Source: Atherinomorus stipes
Lineage: Eukaryota > Chordata > Actinopteri > Atheriniformes > Atherinidae
DNA length: 64,000 nt
NCBI GenBank assembly: GCA_023101725.1
Contig: JALJCO010010520.1
Span: forward strand, 1 to 64,000
Direction: 5' to 3'
Positions 25,510 through 39,180 of this stretch are shown here, one piece after another (position 1 is the stretch's first letter; each line of letters begins with the position of its first letter). The position numbers and the translations under genes were made by a program. The notes beneath the pieces were generated by a model. The model saw nothing but the letters and a program-made list of their open reading frames with translations. It was not told the DNA's origin and ran no database searches.

Positions 25510-26060
25510 TTTTAACAGTAAACATGTTTGCTTCTGCTGTGAACATGTTTATTTCTGCTGTAAAGATGATTATTTCCGTTGTAAAGTGTTTATTTCTGCT
25601 GTTGTATGATTATTTCTGCTGTAAACATATGCTGAAAACATGTTTATTTCTGCTGTAAACATGATTATTTCGCTGTGAACGTGTTTATTTCTGCGGTTAG
25701 CTATGATTATTTCTGTAGACATGTTATTACTGCTGTAAAAATGATTATTTCCGTTGTAAAAGTGTTTATTTCGCTGTGACAATGTTTATTTCTGCTGTTA
25801 AAACATAATTATTTCCGCTGTGAACGTTTGTTTAATTCTGCTGTTAAGCATGATTAATTCTGCTGTTAACATGATTAATACTGCTGTTAACATGATTATT
25901 TCTGCTGTAAACATGTTTATTATAGCTATTAGCTGTTTTCTGCTTGTTATGATGTTATTTTCCCATAATACAAACATGTTTACTTCTGCTGTTAACAGAT
26001 TATTTTTTTTTTTGTTAATACTTGCTGTTTTTTTTGGTTCTTTTATAATCTGTGGTAACA
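25510..26060 (-). repeat. Right-arm copy of the 21-bp minisatellite
   Basis: Reverse-complement units (TTTCTGCTGTAAACATG type) appear with many one- or two-base deletions that break the 21-bp register. The left-arm array is regular. Confidence 0.88.
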
Positions 26061-26089
26061 TGATTATTTCTCTATTGTTATTACGCATG

Positions 26090-26091
26090 GG

Positions 26092-26123
<32 letters not shown>
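26090..26123. repeat. Poly-G run of about 33
   Basis: An almost pure G run lies between GCATGGGC and TCTAGGGAG. The equivalent left position (about 21,215-21,225) has only CTCCCATG, so the run is unique to this arm. Such a run is unusual in vertebrate DNA and may be a consensus artefact. Confidence 0.9.
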
Positions 26124-26124
<1 letters not shown>

Positions 26125-27529
26125 CTAGGGAGATCTGCTGTTTTACAGCAACCTCTAGTGGATGATAGAGGAACTGCGGTTTTTTCAGCGCTAAGCCCTG
26201 GGCGTCAATGAATACAGCTCCACTTTCTGCCCCTTTCGTGCTGGCAAGGATGTTGCTCCTTGTGTTGTATGGCCATTTTTTTAAATGATTTGCTGGGCCA
26301 GGTGGGGGGGGAAATCCCTCTTTTCTGTTGTTCTTTGACTCTTTTATGTATTACATCTTAATAAATGCAACTTATAGATCAACTTAAATAGGCAAGTAAA
26401 ATAAACACCTCTAAGTAAATATGAGCACTGTAGATCCTTAAAATATGGTCAACAATACATTAGTTAATGTTTTCTTTTCTTCATTACTCAAGATAATGGA
26501 AGACTTTCTCAGGTAAAATTTATTTTGGATATTTTTGAAAAAGGCCGCAAGCCAATCAGCTATAAAAGACCTTGGTAGATAGTTGCTAGCCTCGAAAATC
26601 TGTTTTCTGGGCGTTTGATTCCTGCAGCAGGTTTAACGTAATAACTAGAGGCAACTGCTAACAGGAACGGGAATCTCACTCCAAGTCAAGCGTCGGTACA
26701 TGAATCAGCGTTGATTCTGTTGTTTCCATCTTTGAACTCACTTGTATTATGAAATATATATAGTCCTGTAAACAGTTGTTCCCAGTTTTGCAACAGAGCA
26801 GAGACTAATCGACAAATTGTATTCTTTTGTCTTGTTCCAGAACATCTGACAGTTCAGTCAACAATTAAATGTTAAATCAGTTAAAATCCTATGAGACGTT
26901 GATCAATCTATGTTTTTTATCAGCTGTTTTTTTTCAGACAGATTTCCTCTCGCCAATTTTTCCTCTTAATGTAAGGCTCTGGAGTGTGGGGGAGATCACC
27001 GTGTAGATCTCAGCAGGAAATCCGTCTGTGCATCCCCGTGCGTCAAGGCTCACGATTGGACACATCCATGTGGACAGGGAGCTTGCCGCTGCATCCAAGT
27101 GTCTCCTCTTTTTTTTTTTTTTGACCTTTTAAAAGTTCAAGTCAAAATCCCTTTCGCATTATGTGATTTGACTGAAATCATTTAATTTTTTTGCCCCAAA
27201 CATGTGATCGCCTTCAAAGACATTTGTTGATAGTAAAGTATTTCACGAATAAAATCCATTTTTAATCTTTTTATTGACTCCAACATAACATGCCAGGTGC
27301 AGGGAGAACTTAGGAAATACGAGCGCATGGTGGGCCAAGGTCTGCACAGAAACAAAACAGACAGAAATAAGATAAAGAGACACATAGGACATCCAACAGG
27401 TGAGGCTGTGCGGGCAACCGCAGAATTTCGGGGGCCTCAGGTCCACAAAACTCCAATATAGAATAGGTGGCGGAGTTTCAATCAAATCAAAAACCCTTAT
27501 GATCCGGGGGGGGGTTTGTTTCAGTACAG

Positions 27530-27870
27530 ACCCGTCCAAGCGGACTAAATGAATACGTCAACTCTGCTAAGTTGATGGGGCATCAAACAAAGGACTGGTT
27601 TGTTAACAAAAAATGGAAGAGTAAAATGGTTTTATTAATCGGCGTAATCAAGGCATAAACAAAACGCAACAAGCAGAGAGAAGGTCAAAGTATGGAATCA
27701 AAGGCGAAAGCCTAACTTAAGGGGCACAAGCAGCAATACAAGCCTTATCTACAATTTCTCTTGAAGCGATCAACATCAACAAACTAAGAAATGGCCAGAG
27801 CAAACCTCAGGTTCTTGCTACCATTTAAATTAAATTCGGGGTCTTTTTGTTTTTATATTAAAAGACAGGA
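27530..27870 (-). repeat. Right-arm copy of the LINE-type 3' region
   Basis: Reverse copy of about 19,440-19,760; TACAAGCCTTATCTACAATT and CAGGTTCTTGCTACCATTT correspond to the left sequence with changes. No coding potential. Confidence 0.6.
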
Positions 27871-28204
27871 GTTCACTTCAGCTACATGCAATTACCTCAC
27901 CTTAGAAATGTCAAGTCTTTGCGGAAGATTGTTGGAGCAAATTGATTGATCTTAACCATGTCTTTTCAAAAGCAAGAGCATAAGCAAGTTATCCTGCAAG
28001 GACCGCAGCACCTATGATTTAGACTCATGCAAGCGGCAAACTGGTATGTTAGGAGGGGTAAATCTAATAGATTACTGAGGTCATTCGTCGAAAATCAACT
28101 GTTGTTTTTTAATGGAGTTATGACCCCATTACATAAATTAGGTTGTGTTGGGGAACTTTTAAATAACTCAGACAAATATCGTATTTATTTGTATTTATTT
28201 TTTA

Positions 28205-28207
<3 letters not shown>

Positions 28208-28272
<65 letters not shown>

Positions 28273-28290
28273 CACATACACACAGTTGTG
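28208..28290. repeat. (TA)n microsatellite, right arm
   Basis: TA repeats pass into a CACATACACACAC end and then a degraded Tc1 end. Counterpart of 18,958-19,003. Confidence 0.93.
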
Positions 28291-29090
28291 TAAAAATCAT
28301 CAGATGATCATCAAACAAATCTAAATTTGAGAGCAAAACGTGGGCACAAAAATAGCAGAAAAAATACACATTTAAATGAAGTTTTAGGGAGAGAGGTCAA
28401 AATAAATGGCCCTTGTGTAATTTAAGTGATTGCCCTAAACAAAATGGCTGGTTAGAACACTCAGGGGGGGTAACAAATGCAATCAAGTGTTTGTGACCAA
28501 CTGGCAGTGAAGTCTTCTACAGCGCTGTGGAGGAATTTTGTTCCACTCATCTTTGCAGAATTGTTGTAATTCACCACTGGGGGGGGGGGGGCATTTTTTA
28601 GCCTTTTTAAGGTCATGCCTGGCATCGAATTCAGGTGGGGACTTGACTGGGCCGCACCAAGGTGTCTTCGTTTTGTTGTTCTTAAGCCATTCAGCTGGTG
28701 GGGGTGTTTTGTTTTGGACCATTGATCCTGCTGCACCAGGAACCCAAAGTACTTTACATCAGCTGAGTCACAAACAGATGGCCGGTGCATTCTCGCTTCA
28801 GGTATTTTGGGTAGGGGCAGAGATTCATGGCTCCATTTACCACGGCAAGTGTCTTCAGGTCCTAAAAGTAGCTAAACAGCCCCCAGACAATCACACTACC
28901 ACCACCATGTTTTGCGATTTGGTATGATGATCCCTTTTCTGAAATGCCGTGTTACCCCCAAAACGGATTACCTTCAAGTTCAACTGTCTCATCCCATTAC
29001 AAGTATTCCCAAAAGTCTTAAAGAAGATGCAATAGCTAGACAGAAACTAACACATACAGCAATGGTTTTGATGTGGAACAGAAAGTAAGT
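28290..29090 (-). pseudogene. Right-arm copy of the Tc1 transposase relic
   Basis: Minus-strand pieces still show AEWLKNN and QSSPHLNS (normally QSPHLNPIE), but in different frames with extra indels. The left counterpart keeps WPSQSPHLNPIE intact. Non-functional. Confidence 0.75.
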
Positions 29091-29097
29091 GGAAGAA

Positions 29098-29104
<7 letters not shown>

Positions 29105-29174
<70 letters not shown>

Positions 29175-29309
29175 CATACACTGACAAACTGATTTTATTT
29201 TATTATAATTTCATAAAGCATATTGTTTAAAGAGTGAGCTTAACAATGCTGAATTTCCTTAAACTGGGATGAATAAAATATTTTTCATTTCACTCATTCA
29301 TTTTCATAC

Positions 29310-29340
<31 letters not shown>

Positions 29341-29350
29341 TTAGACACAC

Positions 29351-29436
<86 letters not shown>

Positions 29437-29445
29437 TATAGCACA
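29105..29445. repeat. (TA)n arrays and LINE tail, right arm
   Basis: TA runs at 29,105-29,170 and 29,315-29,445 flank a LINE tail (about 29,205-29,310) with GAATTTCCTTAAACTGGGAT. Counterpart of 17,694-18,070. Confidence 0.85.
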
Positions 29446-29449
29446 CACA

Positions 29450-30390
29450 GTTGTCATTTTTATTACTTTTTTCAGTTATGTCTGGAACAGGAAACCACCA
29501 AAAATACATTCCAGGTTAACTCAGACTGTAGGAGCAGATTCCTTTAACCTTTCAGAGAACCAGATTTTACATCGACGTATAAACTAGGGACCTCAGCCAC
29601 AGTTCCTACCCAACACTTTTATTCCTACTCGGGCGGGTCTTTTTGGGTTCCTAGGGGCGAAATGCGTAGATGTTTGATTGGTAGAACTGGCGAAACGTGA
29701 GCTCCACCATATGTAAGTCCACGGCTGTTAACGAGATCATTAGTAACAACACCTATCACAATAAGGAGTGTACCAATTCGTGTACATCGATGCATCACAA
29801 TGGTACACATCGGGTAATAGAGTAGCTGTTTTGTCCAAAAGCAATTATTTTTATACTAATTTAATGAATGATGCAATACAGAGTGTGGCAGTAGAGTCTG
29901 TGGCTGCCGCCAACGGACAAGGTGTCAACAAAAAGCAAGGCAGCATGTTACATATGACCGTGATGAAGCTGGTCAGTTAGCTGTGTAGCTTTGAATAAAG
30001 AGATGAAACCCAAATACAGTTGCTGGTGTGTCAGTACAAAATAAGCCTATCTGAACGCTTAGTAAAATGAACCCGGTCTGTCGCAGGGATCCGATGGGGC
30101 GTAACAAGCTGACAAACAGAACTTTTTCCAATCTCCTGAGAGATTTGGAAATAGCGAGGGCTCAAACCTTCCAAGCTGTGTATTTTCGATGTGAAATTTT
30201 CATCATTCCGGGAACTGTTTCATGGTTTATTTTTAAAATAATTCTGTTGGCGTAGGGCAAGTCTGACTTATTGGTTAATTTTCATAGAATTTTATTTATC
30301 ATTACTGTCAGATTCAGGTTATTTCTGTCACAATTTTGAGTTTTTCTTTCATTGACCAAGTACCAGGTTGTCACATGTGTATATTCAAAT
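29450..30390 (-). repeat. Right-arm copy of the dispersed repeat and Tc1 end
   Basis: Reverse copy of about 16,612-17,690; AATGCGTAGATGTTTGATTG and AATAGCGAGGG-type blocks match with changes. No gene. Confidence 0.6.
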
Positions 30391-30659
30391 TTCATTCACA
30401 TACATCAGACTTCCATTCAGCCTGTAACCGATATTGTAAAAAGAAACGGGTGGCAGTACGGGAGTGAGACTCTTCTGGTCAATCAGAAAGGCGAGAAGTC
30501 TGAAATTACTCGAAATATACTTGAATGCATTATGATAAAATGGCTGAGCTCAGTGTGGTATAGCCTCAAAGCTTAATTAGAGTTAATTGATGCAATTTAT
30601 CTAGAGAATTTCATGGAAAATCCCACAATTCTTCTAACAGCATATCTACACTGAATACA

Positions 30660-31830
30660 TTATTGACAGATTTGTTTCAAAATCCTGCAACCGTTATATC
30701 CGCTTCATGTGGACACGCATGTCTGCTTTTTCGTGTATTCCATCTAAATGTTCATACAAACTCTGAGATGGTTTGCTTCTGTGTGGATTCTCATGTGTTT
30801 GTTTGGGATCCCTTTGACTGAATCTCTGTCCACTTGCAGCTGAATGGTCTCTCCTTCCTGGTGTGGATTCTCATGTCATTTGTTTAAGGTTCTTTTGACG
30901 AATGTCCACATTCATCACAGCTGATGAACTCTCCTGTGGATTCTCATGTGTTCATCTAAGCATGTCTTTAAAGTGAAATTTTATCACATTTATCACAGGT
31001 GAATAAGGTCTCTCCTGTCAATGGCTTCTCATGTGTTGATTGCTGACTTTTGACTTCTGCTAACATTGATACAACTGAATAAGGTTTTCTCTTGTGTGGA
31101 TTCTGTGTGTTGGTAAGTAAGGTGTCTTTGAAATAAATCTTTGTCACATTCATCACAGTTGAATAAGTTTTTACACAATATTGGCTTCTCATATGCGGTT
31201 TAAGTTTCCTTTTTGACTAAATCTTTGTCCACATTCAACACGGCTGAATCGTCTGCCTGTGTAACTCTCAATTGCAATTGAACTGACATTTAATAAATCT
31301 CTGATCACATTCTGCAATCTGAATGTGTGGATTCTCATGTGTTATTGGTGGACAGGGTTATCTTTAGACTAAATCTTGTCCACAATGAACACAGCAGATA
31401 GTTTCTCTCCTGTGAGATTCTTGTGTTTGTCTAAGCTTTCCTTTAAACGAAATTTTTGTCACATTCATCACGAAGCTGCTCTCTCCTGTGTGAGATTCTC
31501 ATGTGTTGGTCTATGTTTTTCTTGACACTGATTTTTTCCACATTCCAATACGAAACGAAGGTTTCTCTCTGTCTTCACATTCATCACAGCTTATGGTTTT
31601 TCTCCTGTGTGGGTTCTCATGCTGGCTGAGTAGTATTTGGCAGTGTTACACATCACCATCACATTACTGTTTACACCTGGCCCATGTGCCCTTGTTGTCA
31701 TTCCAGCTTCCTCACACACTGTCGAGGGCTGGTCTCTGGTTTCCTGTATTGGGCTCTGGGTGCTTCCTTCGTGAACTCCACTAAAATAAAACCACAGCAA
31801 TCACCAACAGCTTCTGCTGAGGAACACAGA
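30660..31830 (-). pseudogene. Right-arm copy of the C2H2 zinc-finger exon
   Basis: On the minus strand, fragments of many fingers are visible (for example GETLFTCDKCDK near 31,010 and MRTHTGEKP near 31,600), but nearly every finger has an indel and several linkers are lost. The conserved TCTCCTGTGTGGATTCTCAT pattern (linker on the other strand) marks finger boundaries. The sequence cannot encode a working array. The amino-side segment ([10 protein letters not shown] preceded by [14 protein letters not shown]) matches the left arm. Confidence 0.85.
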
Positions 31831-32554
31831 AATAGAGAAAGGTAAAGCAGTTTCAAAGCCATCTGAAAGACACTTTAAGAAGGAAAACTGTTAGTCTTAC
31901 ATTTACAGAACATCATCTATGCTCTAACCAAAGAATAACATCTCCTCTTGAATACAACATTACTTTGTTAACACGAGAACAGACCACGAGATATTGGTGC
32001 GTTCACCACATCAGTAATAGTCAACAGTAGTAGGTATCCAAACATTCAGTAATATTGGCACCGCTCTCAAACAAATCAGCAGTGACGTCATAGAAAAAAC
32101 ACAGTTAATGTTTAAATGAAACACCACAACATAACAGACATTGCGTGCAATGAATGAATATAAGCGACTCTCATGCACTCAAGCCGCCAATATCCACCGT
32201 GCCGCATGATCATCAAGCTAATTAACATCTGAACACACTTATTAGACACCCAAAAATTATACAGTAGACACAGCGATGTTGCGAAGAAAGCTCTCAATTC
32301 ATTGTGTCAGTAATGGTTTCATGTGGTTGCCTGGAACAACACTTTATTTCACTTTATGGCAGTTTTAAAGTAGTGTCATAGGTCGGCGCTGGACTTGCTC
32401 GTAGCTAGTGGACTGTGGTCAGCCTGATGTTTTGGCTCTGCTGCTCACAGGCGCCCTGCGCGCAGTGGGCAGTGCGTGGAAGCTAGCGGCGCTGATCAGA
32501 GTCCAGTTTCTCTGGGCTTTTCCTCAAGGCGAGCAGCAGACGCTTTCATTCTTT

Positions 32555-32580
32555 CACTGTGCGCATGGCATGGATTTAAT
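32555..32580. other. Empty or excised site of the hAT MITE
   Basis: At the place matching 13,502-14,265, the right arm runs straight from CAGGATTAAATCC into ATGCGCACAG (minus strand) without the 748-bp element. The junction reads CCATGCCATGCGCACAG, which could be two shortened copies of the 8-bp target, the kind of footprint hAT excision leaves, or an empty site with sequencing noise. Confidence 0.65.
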
Positions 32581-33071
32581 CCTGTTTATTACAACTGGAA
32601 ACAGGCTCCACAGAGAAAGCTGGAAATGGCATGTTTTAAGAATACACACAAGCAATTCATATTGGTTAGTTTACAGACATGAGTCCCATCAAATGGATGG
32701 GGCTGTGCCCCGATCCCTTTTCCATTTCTGAGCAATCTGTTCCAGGGCCTCAGCACCAAGTGACTGATTGACTGCTGTCCCGCCTCCGTCTCGTGCTGGT
32801 CTTTTGCGACACCATCTGCGGTTGTTTGTCTGTTACCATTCTTATGTTGTGTCCTTTCCTTGAGCTAACAAAACACCCGTCAATTACATGACACCCAGTC
32901 TGTGAATACGACATGGTGACCATCGTGAGCCGATGAAAAAAGAGTGGTGTGTCCAGGCACAGGAAAATAGTACATGAAATAAACAGAGGAGAACAGAGGA
33001 TGGACCCAATAAATCAGAGTGAAGACATATGCTAAAAAATGCCAGGAACATTGCACAGGTTCCTGTAAAGT

Positions 33072-36000
33072 TATACAGCTGTGTGAAAAAAGTGTTTGCC
33101 CCTTCACAATCTTGCTTTGCATGTTTGTCACACAAATGTTTCAGATCATCAAACAAATTACAATGTGAGTCAAAGTGCACAGAGTAAACAGAAATGCAGA
33201 TTTTGAATGAAGATTGGGGGATCCAAACCTCCATGGTCCCTATTATTGAAAAGTGATTGCCCACCTGTTAAACGCAAATTAACTGCGAGTTTATCAAAAT
33301 GCTGACTGATTTCAACCCAGGTTGGATTACTGCCACACCTGTTCTCCGGTCAGAGAATCACTTATAGGACCTGCGACAAGTTTAGTAGACCAAGGTCACT
33401 CAAAGCTAGACATGTTGTGATCAAAAATTCAGTAAGGTACTGAAATTAAAGTAATTGAGATGCAACGTCTGGAAAAGGTTACAAAGCCATTTCTAAAGCT
33501 TTAAGGACCACGAGTGAAGCCGTATCCCGCAAACGGTGGAGCCATGGGACAGTGGTGAGACATGGGAGTTGCCTACCCTGCGAGAGCCCACCCCAAGGCC
33601 TGCCGGCGGCGACTCATCAAGGAGACAAAGGACAGAACAACATCCAAGAACTGCAGACCTGCACGGAGTAGGTCAGTGTTCGACGACTCCCTCCGAAGAG
33701 CTGGGGGGCAAAATGGCTGCATGGCCTTCAGACAAAACCACTGCTGAGCAAAAGGGCGTCTCAGACATCCAGAAGCATCTTGATGATCCCCAAGACTTTT
33801 TGGGAGAGCCTTCTGTGGACTGACGAAGGACAAAGTTGAACTTTGGAAGGTGAAGGCCCCCAGCCGGGAGTAGTAAGGCGCATTCCACAAAAACTTGTTT
33901 GATTCGAATCAGAGTCTGTTTAGCCGGAAGCGTCGAGTTGTGAAGCGGGGCTCTGATCCGGTTTCGCTGGCAGGATGATCGCCTGCAACGCAGGTCTCGG
34001 TCCATTCAGCAACAAGCAGGTGAACTACAGGTGCACGAGCGCTGGCGTTGGACAACGTGAACAACGCCGGGCCTAAGCCTGCGTGAGACTACGAGTACCT
34101 CAAGCTAACCGTGGTCGGAAACGTAAGGATTCACGAAGATAAAGCTTTTAATACATATTTGATCTGATGAAGCATATCCAGCTCCTCGTGCAAAAATGGT
34201 AAACTGGCAAAATTGTGGGGAAGATGTATCCTCACCTACCCCGGTGAATCGAAGGCAAGTAACCTGGATTCTCATTCTTGGCCTGTTTGGCTAGTTTGGC
34301 AATAATGCAACATGGTAATCGCCGACCCGAGGAAAATCCCCGCTAACGAACTGAGTCCCCAAGGCGAACTAGCCGGCCGTCTTAAATTTACAATATGGCA
34401 TTTCAGAAAACATCATACCAACAATCAAATATATTGGTGGTAATGTAAAGCCCGTTTCCCAATTTGGAATCACGTTTTTATCCTACAGATAAAACAGGGC
34501 GAAGTACCTATATCGACCCGACCTGGCCTATTTTTTGGCACCCCGCCGGTAGGTACTGATCCTGGCCGATCAACCAAAGAGGTGGGTTAATACAAAGCAA
34601 TACATTGAATTGTTGAAAAATCTCACTTCCAGTGACCAAAGCGTAAAGGGTATTCTTTTTCTGTTTCTGTCATGTGTGTAGCGATGTTTGCCGATTAATG
34701 GCGACGCACAGCGATGATATCGCGCAGCGATCATGAGAAGCAATCAAGCGCCTCCGGAAAGTAAAAGGCTACACACCTACTCAGTATTTTGTCGAAGATT
34801 CGCTGCGGCAAAGCTTTAATCAAATTAATATCATGTCAGCGGGGCGTTCACATCAGTGACAAAATTCCGTCTTGCGATTTTCTGACGTTTATTTTTTTCG
34901 AACTGGGGTCCATTTCTTGGCGTGTGCATCCGACAGATGCGCAATCCACCAATCGAGAGCGCTCTGACGCGCCCGTCACGAAACGGTTGCAAGCAAGAGA
35001 GGAAAGAGAGTGTCGCTTGGTCGCTGTTACTGCATCATAAGGCAGGTGTCTATCATGTCGCAGCTTATTTAAGCAATAGTATCCCCAACTGAAGTAACAT
35101 CGTTTTCCCCGTTTGAAGCCGTGCAGTTATTAACTGCAGGTGTGCGTTTTTTAAATCCCCATTTAATGGCACATCTCCCGCGGTGAGATCAGCTGTTCCC
35201 CGTCAGTTGTTTCCCACTCCCTCCGTCACTACCGTGTCTTCTCACCGAGCGGTGCAAGATTGTTCTTGCATCTTCACTGAACAGCGTCGGAGCTGGGTGT
35301 GTATAAACAAATGCGTGAATGCCCCAGTCCTCAGTATTTACAGTTTGTGCGGTTTAATCGCATCTGTCCGGTGTGAAGAGGCCTTGGGGGTACCCAGGTT
35401 GCTGTGAAGACGCCAGCGTGAAATCAGCGCATCGTTGCCGCCCGCCCTCGACAACGACGTTGACCCAGACCAGCGGGTGGGGCTTATCGTCTGGGGCCGT
35501 TCGCCGGGACCTGGAAGACTTGGTGGCGGTAAATGGGGCCATGAACTGTCTACCAAAATCTGGACGGTGTCGATCCATCTGTTGGTGACATCAAGCTGAA
35601 GCGCCGCTTGTTCTGCGGCGGGTGTCGTCCAGAACACACCAGCAAGTCCACCTCTGGGTGGCAAAGGCTAGTCAAAGTCCCCGAATCCCGTTGGAATACT
35701 GTGGCATGACCTTAAAGGGCCGGTTCCCGTACTGGAAAACCGCGAGCGAACCAGCAATTCTGCAAAGATGGTGGAACAAAGCTGTAGAACTCGCGGCAGT
35801 CATCGCAAATGTTTGATACGGTTATTTGCTGCCCCAAACAACCAGATATTAGATTAATAGGGGGCAATCGCTTTTTTCAAAAAGGGCCGACTTAAAGCAA
35901 CCTTTGCGATCTTGCGTTTCAGAAGCTTACAGCAAATTATTTGAATATAAATTTTTTTTTCTCACTAGACACGCCCCTTCATTCCCTCCGCCTCCAATGC

Positions 36001-36240
36001 AAGTCAAGGCCCAGATCGCCGAGACGAGCACTTCAGGATTGGTTGGAGTTTTCATTGAATGATTGGAATAATATTTTATTTTGATTAATGGTGGGTCTGT
36101 CGCCGGTTCCCGTACGCCATTCGCCAGCATTTTATCACAGAAAAAATAGTGTAAAATCTGTCGGTAAGGTACTTTAAGTTTGGACACCAGCACTTCTGAT
36201 TTCCCCCCCCGCACCCCCAACCGCACACTCCACCCCCTCA
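33072..36240 (+). mobile_element. Right-arm copy of the nested Tc1 cluster
   Basis: Starts with CAGCTGTGTGAAAAAAGTGT and GTTTGCCCC, ends near GTTTGGACACC (36,179-36,189) and the following C-rich tail. Insertions A, B, C and the 340-bp MITE are all present in the same order (C about 33,880-34,390, A/B about 34,445-35,430, MITE about 35,890-36,185), so they predate the duplication or the haplotype split. The remaining transposase sequence has many changes. Confidence 0.7.
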
Positions 36241-36439
36241 GCCCAGTGCCATAGTCAAAGTGGCCCATTCACTTCCCATTGTTTTACAAGGTCTGTGCAG
36301 CCATGTTCTGAATGTCACTGCTGCTTCCTATTCGGTCATGACGGTGACAAAACAACGCATAACTTAACAAAACATATTAAAATGAGATGCTGTACAATTT
36401 TGATATCATGCTCAGTGGATAAAGACAACCCCAAACCCC

Positions 36440-36550
36440 ATTGAAGGGCGACAGATAGTCAACCATACCTTCTGCACCCAATATACGGTTTAACCATTAC
36501 GCTACCAGTGCCAGACAATCAGCGCGTTCAGCCCTTTTTCTCTGTTGTCG
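36440..36550 (-). repeat. Right-arm copy of the tRNA-like SINE head
   Basis: Minus-strand match to 9009-9090; the box-A region (ACCATTACGCTACCAGTGCC on plus) is kept and box B is eroded. Confidence 0.4.
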
Positions 36551-37379
36551 CAGGCAGCTTGTGCGCTTCCAGCGTCGGGCAATCCGTTCAAAACGATTTC
36601 CCCCTCTTATTTTAGACAAGTCTGATAAAAGGGTTTTGATGATTTTATGATTTATTCATAAATGTTTTATTTGGGCACTGCGGCCCGGAGCAACGGAAGG
36701 TCCAGCGTGCTGTAACAGTAGGCAATTTGACAGCGTGGACTGGTATTAGAGATGGGCGCGACCCGGCGCTGAACTCATGTATTACAGCGCTGATTATTGC
36801 TGGACTCTGCAGGCTGCGTGCATTATTCGCGGATATATTTGCACAATTGAGCCAGGTGGCGAGTTAAAGACCCGAATTCGGATGCCAAAGCTCATTAAGT
36901 TGACCATCACAGGGAGCCAAACCATTTGCAAACGTTGGTAAGGATGATGTTAGCTGATTTATTAAAATAATCCGCTCAAACCGCTGCTCAGTACACGTGC
37001 ATTCCGCGAATAGTCCAATCACACCGGCTCAACAGGACTCTTTCAAACACCCCTGCTTTTTCTTATGAGACTTAAAAACGCTTTCACAAAAACGAGATGC
37101 GTGACTTGTCGGAGATCTTGTCTTCCTTTTAAGCGGACTTCAGTCAACGTCAAGGACGGGTTGTTGTAAGCAATATATGATTCAATCGCGTCGAGAACTG
37201 GTTTTTATGAGAATTTTAGCAAGCGTTCCGGTAGCATTTTGAATATAAAATCAATAAAAGCGTCAGATTAAATGAAATTTGCAGAGCTGTCAGATAACAT
37301 TGGCAGGAAATCGCGTGTTATACGGTAATAACATCCAATATGTGCATAATATCTGCATATTGTGTGGAACCAGCCGACA

Positions 37380-38020
37380 TCGCTCATCTCGAGGTAAAGG
37401 CGGGTATGTCTGAATGCAAGCATTATAAGCGGCGAGTCACGTGCAGCATAGGCGGGTCTGGAAGGGCTGAAAGACGATGGCCGGATGTAGCCTGTAGCTG
37501 AGGCAGGTCACATTCAATGAATTAAGTTAGGGGCTCACTATGTTGGACCCGTTATGCGTGGTGATGCAGAGTCAGATGTTATATATGCAGTGCAACAGCC
37601 TGTACTCCAAACTGATTTTCACCGGAGTGAAAGGCGTGGCTCGCATTTGCCAAGCTACCATTTTAATTAGCTCAATCTTGTGTCGCGCCCTCATCGCGAC
37701 TTTCCCATCAGCTGGTCCGCGTGAATAAGCCCCAGCGCCTTTGGCGTAGATATTCACAGTCAATACGACGGTGGTCTTCCGTCCTCCGAACCTGGTTAAC
37801 AACATCTGCAGATCAACTATTGTCAAAGGCAGATCATCGGCTGTGTGGGCCTATTTTGGACTTTTTTTTGACAAAGAACAAGTCAGGTGTTGTGCCGGAC
37901 TCAAGCAAAAATTACTACTTCAGAGTAAGCATTTTTTAACAAACTGTTTCCATTTAAAACATCATCACAGGGATCGGGGCTTTCCCTGGCGCCGGCTGCT
38001 GGCCGCATAACCAACTACTC
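37380..38020 (+). pseudogene. Right-arm copy of the hAT/BED fragment
   Basis: Plus-strand frames at 37,721-37,939 and 37,771-38,010 show the BED remnant (FGLFFDKEQ, then HLKHHHRD), split over two frames by an indel. The repeat fragment matching 7914-8110 is at about 37,390-37,490. Counterpart of 7330-8110. Confidence 0.55.
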
Positions 38021-39180
38021 AATTAGTCAACCAGCTGCTTGTTATAATCAGGATTGGAGCTGTCGGCTCTGGCACAGGTGCTCGTACTCGCAATGGCATG
38101 TGGCAAGCATTTGCGTGCTTGCGGTGCATGCAGTAAGCGCTCCCACGTTCGAGCCTACACGCTTAGTTGTAGCTACTTGGTCGCGAGCCGCCTACTCTGC
38201 CAGAATGCGCGAGTGGAGCATCCGTGGTGAGAATTCATCCAGCCGTTTGTTAATTAGGCCTTTCGAATGAAACATCTGGAATTTTCAAGAAGTCAAAGAT
38301 AAAACTAAAAAGCTAAAAAAATATCTGCAAGCTGTTCAGCACAGTTGTTGAGGACCCGACCCCCTACTTTTCCTCTCCTTAAAACTCTGAAGAAGATCTG
38401 AACCGTTCTGTCGACAACAACAGTGTTCTTTAAAACCAGTGCGGTAAATCACAAACATTAAAATGAAAAAACTGTCAAATTCGATTCGAGAGGAAAGAGG
38501 TCGGAGCCAAAATGAGTCATCGTCAACTGATTCGATCGGAAAGAATTTCAATCGGTGAAGGGGTGGTTCAAGTGCACCTCGGTCGAGTCAGCGGAAAAAG
38601 TGACCGTGAACTCATTTCTGTGTAGCACCGTCTCGCGCGTAAGCCCCAGCCGCATGGGGGTGCGTGGCGCTTGCCGAATTGAGGAGACAGCGAGCAATAG
38701 GAGCCCCGGAGTTGTGGTGGAACGTGCGGCGATCAAATTAGAGTGAAAAAAAATCCTATTTCTCCGCGAACTGCGAGGCACACCCGGCCATATCGCTGTG
38801 AAAAACGTACAGAAGCGTGTAGATCTGTCCATCAGATGGAAACGCAGATCAGGTACATTGTAGAAATGTAAATTAGACTTCTAGACAAATTTCCATTCAA
38901 AACTTAGGGAAAAACTATTTCTATAGGATATATCTTAATAGCGTAGAAAGTCTTTTATATGTGAACCTGAGCATGCCAGTTTGAATTGTTCGAGTTTTCA
39001 GTTCTCTGCATTCAAATTCAGCTTTCAAGCAACAATTTGTGCCACGCACATAATAGAGGCTTTTTGTGTGAACAGAGTCTAAATGCATTGACAAACTAAC
39101 GTTTTTTGTACGAAAGTAGCCGTGAAACGGAAGTGTGTGAGTGTCTTATGTGTGTGTGAAAGATTAGTGTGTGTGTTGTT

